Below, in pieces: positions 56,195 to 64,000 of a stretch of DNA of 64,000 nucleotides (the first letter of the stretch is position 1; each line of letters opens with the position of its first letter). Source of the DNA: Coccinella septempunctata (lineage: Eukaryota > Arthropoda > Insecta > Coleoptera > Coccinellidae). The translations under genes and the position numbers were made by a program. The notes under the pieces were generated by a model, which saw only the letters and a program-made list of their open reading frames with translations, searched no databases and was not told the DNA's origin. Where the stretch lies: NCBI RefSeq assembly GCF_907165205.1, contig NC_058189.1:21822001-21886000 (forward strand). Reading direction: 5' to 3'.

Positions 56195-56337
56195 GTTGCG
56201 TTCACAAACTTACTCAGAGCAAGCTCTGATTACCCGAAGCGTTCACAAACGTACTTTTAGTTCCTCAGAGTATGCTCTCTGAGCATGACCATACTCATAC
56301 TCTACTCTCGGAGTAAGTTTATGAACACACCCTTGTA
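56195..56337. mobile_element. about 143-bp MITE with GTTCA(C/T)AAACTTACTC ends
   Basis: GCGTTCACAAACTTACTCAG at the left and CTCGGAGTAAGTTTATGAAC at the right. A rearranged relative lies at 13712. No clear duplication. Confidence 0.65.
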
Positions 56338-56339
56338 AT

Positions 56340-56965
56340 CATCCATTGATTCTCTTGAGAGATACCTATTCCCTTTACCGCTTCAGCAGATGCATTTGAT
56401 CGGGTTGATTTTTTTTTTTTTGATTCAACTACTGATGTAACGTCTTCATCCTTAGGCCAACGAAGAAAACCAACATTAATTCTTCCCAAGTAACTGCGTA
56501 TTATGTGCCAATCATCTTATTTTCTTCCGTGGCATGAATGAATATATTGAAAAACTGATCTCTTAGAGTCTTCTCCTCGCAAATGACTGGATTAGGAATC
56601 CCTTCTATCAGTTTGTTGAATGAAGTATACGTCGGTTATTTTGTTTCTAATTTGATTTTCCAATGAAAATGTTGATTACTACTTTTTCTACATCTTTGAT
56701 GAAAAACTGATCTTGTTCAACTATCGGATAATAATGTACATACATTTCATTTTGCCGTTGCGAATACCATTATCAACATTTTGTAGTATTCACGTCCATG
56801 TTCGAAATAAGTAAAATATCGCAGGAATTTGGACAGGCTGAAAAACAATCACTCATGAATTCGCCAACTTTCCGGAACTATTTTGTTCCTTTCTCAAGGC
56901 GAAAAAGAAGGCATTTATTAATCATACACAAAACAAATTATACTTTATCATACAACTAATAAAGC
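56340..56965. other. no recognisable feature
   Basis: Intronic AT-rich sequence; no coding signal or paired ends. Confidence 0.4.
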
Positions 56966-56970
56966 TAATA

Positions 56971-57449
56971 CAGGGTGGGCTTTTTAAAACGAAACAGACG
57001 AAACAACCACCTTAATTGTTGAAGAAAATAATTACCAATAATAATTATTTCGTTGTCTAATGTTGACAATTAACGGTAACCATCGTAACCACAGAATGAA
57101 TTAGTCAAATAAATGATGATTTCACATTGCATGGTTAGCAGAATGACTGGTACTGTACGAAATTCAAAATTAAATATCTCGAAAACGAATGCAATAAATA
57201 AGAAAAAAATTAATACGCTGAATTCAGGATAAAAAGGCCTTTCAAATGAGGTATCACTCACACTACCTTTCCTATTAAAAATTTAGGGGTTGTTGTTGTA
57301 ACACTAAGGGTTGAAGTGATATAGTTGTGAATTTGACCTCAAAAGTTTTCCCCCTAGAAACAAAAATCGACGTGTCCGAGCATTCTTTCGAAATAAATTT
57401 ATTCCGCCCGTTATCTCGTCTGTTTCGTTTTAAAAAGCCCACCCTGTAT
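56971..57449. mobile_element. 479-bp MITE with ACAGGGTGGGCTTTTTAAAA ends
   Basis: The left end ACAGGGTGGGCTTTTTAAAA-CGAAACAGACGA and the right end reversed match for about 33 bp; TA at both borders. The middle is non-coding. Confidence 0.8.
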
Positions 57450-58200
57450 TTTAAAATTGGTCATGGCAAGTCAAGAATAAATTAATAAACAGTCCGGCGT
57501 GTGACAGTCAATGAAATAAATAATATGAAACCGAATTGGAATTACATACGTTGTTATCGATGACAGATATTCTCATATTCGGTCTCGGCTTATTTGATTT
57601 ATCCCAATCAGCAAGCATACAGTGTGAAACAAATATATAAAAGGCGAACATCCATCTGGCGTCAAACACGAAACAAAGTGCGCAGACGAACAATTTTTCA
57701 TTATTATCCATTTATTCTTATTTTTGTCATCATATAGTCATAAAATGTCAAAATTCCTGCTATATTTTACTTATTTACCATTATCAAGTATTCGTAGTTT
57801 TGTCGATTGTAATGCAACAATTTGGGTAGAAACATTTTCTGCAAGGCAGTGAAAATGGCTTATCTCACGATTTTAGTTGAAATGGTAATTTTAGGAATTT
57901 AGCAAAATGGTATTCAACTGGCTGTATTGTTTATTTCCCACTCGTATGGTTTGGGAAATTAGTATCATTTTGTGGTTTTCGAAAAATAAACAACTGAAAT
58001 AGTATTCTATAATGTGATCAATAGAAACTTCGGTAATAAGGAAAGGTGTCGGAGCCCGTGGACCATTGTTTGACCACGATGCTCTGGCACGATATCTTCT
58101 CAACTGAAAAAAAAATTATTTTTTATGTCATTCTTCCTGTAAAAACTGTGATATTCTTTCCTCCACCGCAGCAAAAATTTTACTTCTTCAGTATTGTATT
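57450..58200. other. no recognisable feature; end of pins intron 2
   Basis: Non-coding up to the acceptor TTGTATTCTAG (ends 58204). Confidence 0.4.
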
Positions 58201-58204
58201 CTAG

Positions 58205-58483
58205 GACTATGGGCGATAAACTTGGAGAAGCTAAATCATCCGGCAATCTGGGAAATACGCTAAAAGTAATGGGTCGTTTCGATGAAGCCGTCATATGCTG
58301 TAAGCGCCATTTAGAGTTATCTAGGCAACTGAACGATAAACTTAGTGAAGGGAGAGCTCTCTATAATTTGGGGAATGTTTATCATGCGAAAGGAAAACAT
58401 ATTGGCAGAGTCGGACAGAAGGATCCTGGAGAATTTTCAGAGGATGTGAAGTCTTGTCTCCATCAGGCAGTGGAATATTACGA
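58205..58483 (+). CDS. pins: pins/rapsynoid, coding exon 3
   Basis: Completes the Arg codon split after exon 2 and reads 'TMGDKLGEAKSSGNLGNTLK', 'VMGRFDEAVICCKRHLELSR' and 'DKLSEGRALYNLGNVYHAKG', the next TPR units of Pins/LGN (family: '...DRLGEAKSSGNLGNTLKVMGRFDEA'). Ends '...QAVEYYE' in a split codon before GTGAGT (58484). The rest of the TPR array and the GoLoco motifs that bind G-alpha-i are not seen in the remaining 5.5 kb and should lie to the right of the window. The fit in phase and family order shows that the 21.1-kb gap is a single intron. Confidence 0.9.
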
Positions 58484-58489
58484 GTGAGT

Positions 58490-59630
58490 ATTTATCTCAT
58501 AATTTTTTGGTCACACTAAAAATAAATGATTGACTGTGCAGGGAAAGCTTAAGATTTAGTTGTTGTTCCCTGTGCACACCCCACCCCTGTTCAGTACAAC
58601 CTCATTTACACGTGCATACGTCTTTCTTGAAAAGCGTCGGAATTAAGCGAAAATTCATCGACACTTTGTAGCTCTAGAGCGAGCTAGGTTCCAACGCGCT
58701 TTTTCCTAAGAACGAGAGGGCTACCATTTTGTATATCAGAAAGGTTTAAATATATGGTATGGAACATATTGAACTGCTCATTCATCTCATTTTCAGGTTC
58801 ATATATGAATATGATATATTGTATGATATATTGTTTATAGCATTGTGTGCACTGTCTGTTTACTCTTAGTGAATGGTGTTTTGGGTGTTTGGTGTTTGTT
58901 CACCTGTGTGCATTCATTTTTTAAATAAATAAACAAATATGTTATACATTATAATTTTTGCAATAATATGTACAATAATCCCATACCTTCGACTATCCGA
59001 ATGCCCAACGACAACAATTAGTCCGGATAATGAAGTTTTTACTGTACGTTAATGCTCGTTGCTAGGATACAACACAAAACCATGAACAAAGTACACAATG
59101 TGGAAGTTTACTTAACTACTTCCAGGTTTTCGATGGACCCTTCTTTGGTAGGTTAAACATTGGTCTCATAACAAGTTCTTATAGTGACTTACCGGATTCT
59201 GCATGGTTTTATTGGTGGCAATCTTGGCCAACATCTTCACGCTAAATAAAAATCACCTTCGTGTCCACCAATACAAGCTGTACAATTAAGTTTTCCGAAC
59301 TCGTGCGAGACAGTTTTTTCTACCGAATCGCGTGTTAACGGAGTGGAACTCACTACCAGACAGTATTGTTTGCGCTGAGAGACTTATTGTAGTTTCTATG
59401 TGTATACGAATGCTGAATTTTGTTTCTTTATTTTTGGTTTTCATCTTCTGAAGTGTCCTTCTTTTCATTTCATATGAGATTTATAGTCTACGGCCTCGTC
59501 CCTGTTTATAATATAATTATTATTATAATAATAATAGAAAGTTGGTTATCCAACTGAGTTACACCAACCCGCCTTAAGGGCTTTATAATCAACGGTTAGG
59601 AACGCTGCAACCCGGTTAAGGAATAAAACG
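58490..59630. other. no recognisable feature
   Basis: Start of pins intron 3. AT-rich with short open frames; no element ends found. Confidence 0.4.
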
Positions 59631-59635
59631 TTGTT

Positions 59636-59824
59636 TTAAGCCTGTTTGCAACAGCCGAGAATTCTCTAGAAAATTTACTCGAGATTTCATGCGCGGTGAA
59701 TTATGTACCGTTACATACGCACAATTCTCTGTTCAGTTGCGTACTGAATAATCTCTGCCGTTTTCTTGCGAGAATTTTGTAGAGAATTCTCCAGAGAATT
59801 CTCGGCTGTTGCAAACGGGCTTAA
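59636..59824. mobile_element. 189-bp TTAA MITE (piggyBac type)
   Basis: TTAAGCCTGTTTGCAACAGC and, reversed, TTAAGCCCGTTTGCAACAGC; arms go on through CGAGAATTCTC. TTAA at both borders. Confidence 0.8.
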
Positions 59825-60039
59825 GAATATAATTGATGTTTAGACAAACGGTGCAAACGACCTGATATTAACTATTTAACATGAGCACTGTGGGGTTTCT
59901 CTTGTCAAACCTCATCACTAACAGGTCTGGATGGTCCTTGAGAAAGAATTTAACTTCGTTGAAGCAATCTCGAATTGGGCAAGATTTTTTTGTTTCTGGG
60001 ATTTAATCTGGGAGAACTTTTCCTCTGTGATTCTTAGGG

Positions 60040-61780
60040 TTTTTACTCTCAGTCTCTGAAATAAAATCAATCGAAAAATTGAAATTTCCTCCTGCGTAAA
60101 TTCTTGCAAAAAATTGTTGCTTGACAATGAACGAAAAATGGAACTTTGAAATGATCGAATCGTTAGCCTAGTTTCACACACACCGATTTTGGACGGCCGA
60201 TTTTATATCGGTCGTCCAAATTCCAATAGTGAACCACGAGTGGGAACGGGACCTGGCACACACGCCGATCGCTGATCGGTGCCGGTAAAATGCCGGTGAG
60301 CAACCGTCCAATACCGGCAATACCGCGATTTAGTGCGTACGTGACTAAGTATACGTTTGTACAAGCACCGATTGTTTATCATTGAACTCAAGAAAGAGTT
60401 CTTTCTTGAGTAACGTAACGAAGTTGTATCATTTTAAAGTTACGTTTTTCGTTCATTATCAGGCAACCATTTTTTCCATCTGATTTGGACCTGACAAATC
60501 AGCGCAAAAATTTACGCTAGAGCAAATCGATGATTTGAATTTTTTAATTGACCTTGTTTCAGAGACTGGGAGTGAAAACCCTAAAGAATTTTTTTTGTTT
60601 GTTGGAATTTATACCAAAAATTTGTTATTATATTATTAACTTTAGCCCTCAGTAAATTCTTTTCTTCGTCAATTAAATTTTTTTATATTTAGTATTCAAT
60701 TTTTTGAATCCTTCAAGATGACCGGAATAGAAATATCTTCCTTAGCATGAAAAAGGCTGAAGTTAGGGCCTAGAGACAAGTTGTTCTTGATATTTCTTGG
60801 TAATGGAAAGTATAATCATGAATGGAATCTTTGCAATTCCAAGTTCTTCACGTAAAAAATTACACGAATAACACAAGTTTCTGAGTTCGTTGGTGTTTTT
60901 CTTTGATAATGTTGAAAAGTTCGTTAAAGTTGTTGAAAGTAAAATAGATCTCGGGAGGTAAGTGACCCTGTAGTTGGTAATTGATATTGAACATAATTCC
61001 ATTCCATAACTATTTTGAATATACAAAAGGTTCAATGTGAATGCCGAGATCTATTTTGATTTCAACAACTCATGTAAGAATAACTTTAACAAACTTTTCA
61101 ACATTATAAAAAAAAAACAGCAAAAAATCAGAAGCTTGATTCTTGATTTGCTCCTGCGTAAATTCTTGCACTAATTTGTCGGATCAATCAGATAGAAAAA
61201 ATTGTTGCCTGACAATGAACGAAAAATGGAGTTTTACAATGATCACTTCGTGACGCTTCGGAATCTATATCAGACTCCTTCATCAGACGAATTCTTGAAA
61301 AATCTTCTGAATTGCAATTTCTCAATTATTTCAATTTTTTAATTGATTTTGTTTCAGACGGGGAGTGAAAACCCTGAAGAGTTTTAGAAGATGCATTCCC
61401 AAATTGAATTTCAGTCGATATCTAACATTCAATTACCAAGAAATTTCGAGAAGATCTTGTCTCTAGGTCCTAACTTCAGCCTACCTCTTTATGCTGGGAA
61501 AGATATTTCTATTCCGGTCTTTACGAATGATTTAGAAAATTGTATACAAAATATAGATTTAATTGACGAAGGAAAGAATTTACTTCGGGATGAAAATATT
61601 AGTATAATAACGAATTTTTTGTATGAATTCCAACAAACGAAAAAAATCTTGCCAATTCGAGATTGCAACAAAACTCATCTTCAACAATGTAAGTCAAAAG
61701 AATTAAACGAAGTTTCAAGGCAAGAGGTACCTTATTCAAACAAAAATTTCACATGAATTATCATTTAACAGGACAATTGG
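60040..61780. pseudogene. Penelope-like element pieces in both orientations
   Basis: The end sequence of the 50.6-kb Penelope element (CTCCTGCGTAAATTCTTGCA, TGACAATGAAC, GGGAGTGAAAACCCT) recurs at 60045-60130, 60430-60590 and 61140-61375. 61391-61756 (+) encodes 'LSLGPNFSLPLYAGKDISIP' with 'RDENISIITNFLYEFQQTKK', the Penelope RT N-terminal region; the same region lies inverted at 60650-60830 and continues on minus to 61035 ('LPRSILLSTTLTNFSTLSKK'). At least two truncated copies, head to head. Unrelated sequence at about 60140-60400 splits one end. Confidence 0.7.
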
Positions 61781-62039
61781 CTCGTATTAATGGCTGTTAA
61801 TTTATTAATAATTTGATATAATACTAAATATATATTCATTGATCCCTTGAGACATTTACAATGTATAGTACAAGTCAAATGAGAAATAGGAAAATTAATT
61901 TTCTGGAACTTATTCTGCGATGACATTCATCGAAAATCCTGTAATAATTTTTCGCATTCGTTCACCCTTGAATAAAATTCTCAAATGCCACCATTTTTTT
62001 TGGCTCACTCACATATATCAAAATATTCCCAAAAAAAAT

Positions 62040-62335
62040 TGTACAGAACAGCAAAAAAGGCATTCCTTGACTTCGCCGTCAGATACCACAGCGAAAATCC
62101 GTTTCTTGTGGGTTTTTGAGTCGGGAATAATAACAATCAGCTTGTTCTCTAAAACATCTTCCGTGGTTATATTCGCCTATTCATTAGTTCGACAGGCTCA
62201 TCAAATTCCAATTAAAAAAGCCACTTTCATCATTAAAAACTCCTCGTCTATGGCAGAACGCACAAAGTCGTTGGCTTGTTCTCTTGTGAATACTTTTGAT
62301 TTTTTTTGCTCTATATCCAACGTTTTTAATTCTTG
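62040..62335 (-). pseudogene. Crypton-type tyrosine recombinase fragment
   Basis: Minus strand: 'VFTREQANDFVRSAIDEEFL', 'MMKVAFLIGI', then after a shift 'ACRTNE-ANITTEDV' and 'KLIVIIPDSKTHKKRIFAVV'. This resembles the tyrosine recombinase core of insect Cryptons and Crypton-derived genes, with the first catalytic Arg in 'ACRTNE'. Short and frame-broken. Confidence 0.55.
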
Positions 62336-62600
62336 ATGAAAAGTATTAAGGCGCCCTATTTGTCGATTTCCACTCTTTCCTTCAGTTCTAAAGTCGCTCG
62401 TAACATGGAATATTTGACAATAACATCTGTAATTACAATATTGTACAGGATACATTATATAAAGGAACTGATCTTGTAAAGGGTTGAATGGATAAATAAT
62501 ATGGACCAAACTTAACACAAAAACTGAACTTTGATATACATGAATAACTGAACTTGATGGATTCAGGCTTTATTTCTATGTGGTCATATCATATTGTATA

Positions 62601-63165
62601 TTATCGTAATACTTTCTTACAATTATTAGAGAAATACATACCATACTCCAATAAATCATGAACAACCGAGTCCACATGTTCTTCACATGTAAACCAGAAA
62701 AATGTTACATGCGACTTTGAAAATAATTTCAACTTAGGGGTTATCGATGAAATATGTCCAAATGGCGGAAGAACAAACACAATCAAATTATGTATCTCAG
62801 TTAGAGTTGAAATCATATGTCTGGAGACTTAAGTTAGTGGCTTTTTATCATAATTTTTCTTGAATACAACAAACAAATGTTCTATTTCCATTGTTTCTGA
62901 ACTCAGTAGTTCCATACATTTACTGCAGGAATGGTATTGTTTCAATTTTTTACAAGGAATCCTGAAACATATGCCACAGCCTGGGATACACAAATATCCT
63001 CTTTATTTTCATTCGAGGGTGGAACTATTGTATCTAGTTCATTATTATCGAGGCATGAAATGGACACAGGCTTGTCATCATGAAACAAAAAGGAATGCAA
63101 GTTGTACAATATGCCATTCTCATCATTTTCATAACTATCGTTAGATTCAGAAATGGCCAAATATC
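62601..63165 (-). pseudogene. P-element/THAP9-like transposase C-terminal fragment
   Basis: Minus strand: 'ICVSQAVAYVSGFLVK', then after a frame change 'KKLKQYHSCSKCMELLSSET' (a CxxC) and, past one TAA, 'HMISTLTEIHNLIVFVLPPF', 'FFWFTCEEHVDSVVHDLLEY'. The 'AxAYVxGxxV...C..C' pattern is typical of the C-terminal region of P/THAP9-like transposases. Less certain than the fragment at 9400. Confidence 0.5.
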
Positions 63166-63192
63166 AAATTATTGCAGTTTTTTATGGTGACA

Positions 63193-63362
63193 TGTAATAA
63201 TAACAGTTCGATTAGCAGCAAACATATTTCCCAGAGGATCCTCTAGATTGAAGAAATAGATCTAGAGCCTTAGTCGATAGTCATAGTTCACACAGAATAT
63301 TCAAATATTCTCTATTGTAAATAAAGTGTTTTTTAAAAACCAAGTCTTCATCCCAAAATTCA
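63193..63362 (+). mobile_element. 5' LTR of a Gypsy-type retrotransposon
   Basis: Begins TGTAATAATAACAGTTCGAT and ends ...AAAATTCA, about 170 bp, with AATAAA at about 63320. It is followed within 3 bp by a primer-binding-site-like TTGGCGACGAGG and an untranslated leader before the gag ATG at 63847. The 3' LTR is outside the window. Confidence 0.65.
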
Positions 63363-63846
63363 TAATTGGCGACGAGGTGATGGGATTGTGCCAGGTCTGA
63401 AGAAGAGTGAATAGTGCCAGTCAAGTGTACCAGCTCCAGATCAGATACCTGTTGGTTTCAACAGTCAAGCACACCCTGAAGAACCAGTGGAAGAAGACCA
63501 GAGAGTCCGATTGACGGAGTAGCGATCTCAACGACTTCAAGACTATCGGTGAGCATTTCCTATATCTCCCCAGTTTCCCTAATCTGGTAAAAAATTAGTG
63601 AACTTGTATAGTTTTTTCTAGGTTTCTTTAAAAAACCGATTTTCAAAAAGTTTTTCCTAGGTTTCTTTGAAAAAACCGATCACTAAAGAGTTTTTCCTAA
63701 GTTTCTTTATTGAGAAAAAACCGATTACTATTTTAATATTGATAATTTATCTTGATACCGTAATTACTTATAATATTTAATATTTTTTATATTTCACGAT
63801 TACGTCGATAAAACATTTTTCGGGTCGTAAAAAGAAAATAAATAAG

Positions 63847-64000
63847 ATGGCACAAGAGAGAATAGATTTGTCACTAGCTGGAAAATTTGGTATACTCTTG
63901 CCTAAATTTTCTGGTATTGAAAATGAACTTCATTCTTTCATTAAGAGTTCCGAACAATATCTATTGATGTTTGCGGATGAAAATCAAATAGTAAAGAATT
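63847..64000 (+). CDS. retrotransposon gag, N-terminus (runs off the window)
   Basis: The frame 'MAQERIDLSLAGKFGILLPK' followed by 'FSGIENELHSFIKSSEQYLL' stays open to the right edge. 'LPKFSG...L..FI' is typical of Ty3/Gypsy gag capsid starts. It follows the LTR and primer-binding-like site at about the usual distance. Confidence 0.7.
   Translation, partial: MAQERIDLSLAGKFGILLPKFSGIENELHSFIKSSEQYLLMFADENQIVKN

Noticed and set aside
60383..60415. CATTGAACTCAAGAAAGAGTTC palindrome
   Set aside because: The left end fits the CATTGAAC class but the right end is missing and the flanks do not repeat; too damaged to count.
1..64000. CRISPR arrays, bacterial operons, rRNA or tRNA genes
   Set aside because: No regularly spaced repeats and no cloverleaf or rRNA-like sequence noticed; split genes and transposons show nuclear insect DNA.

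Overview
This window looks like insect nuclear DNA: AT-rich, split host genes with GT-AG introns, and a dense load of insect-type transposons. A beetle is my guess; nothing in the window proves the order. Three host genes can be read, all on the + strand: a ribosomal protein eL28 gene (coding 7477-11541, with a 5' TOP-type start near 7234), a small THAP zinc-finger gene (28801-30042, with a damaged second exon), and the first three coding exons of pins/rapsynoid, the LGN/GPSM2 homologue (36655-37060 and 58205-58483), which continues past the right edge.

The rest is mostly transposon. 0.7-7.0 kb: an old LINE broken up by a Jockey-type LINE, an R4-type 3' end and other LINE pieces. 7-12 kb: RpL28, whose last intron holds a MITE and a P-element transposase fragment. 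12-24 kb: inverted-repeat DNA elements, a second MITE copy full of small insertions, a CR1/Jockey-group LINE and a decayed R4-type LINE. 24-28 kb: nested elements with long inverted repeats and CAGGGTG-type ends. 28-36 kb: the THAP gene, TTAA MITEs and a LINE 3' end. 37-58 kb: a pins intron of about 21 kb holding a LINE with two later insertions (one an intact 1306-codon R4/Dong-like LINE), a hAT derivative, a Penelope-like element with 790-bp inverted arms, and long foldbacks. 59-64 kb: a TTAA MITE, Penelope, Crypton and P-type fragments, and the 5' end of a Gypsy-type LTR element.

The most unusual signal is a set of at least fifteen very short (8-45 bp), mostly palindromic insertions. Most begin CANWGA (CATTGAAC, CAGAGAC, CACAGA) and are flanked by direct repeats of 7-8 bp. 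For one, a second copy of the same MITE shows the exact empty site, and the same full-length family member at 14470 also has its empty site. Eight-base duplications with short pieces of both ends kept is what imprecise P-element excision leaves, and P-superfamily transposase remnants lie at 9.4-10.0 and 62.6-63.2 kb. I read these as P-type excision footprints, or alternatively as a class of ultra-short mobile palindromes. Four sit 110-340 bp upstream of the pins start codon.
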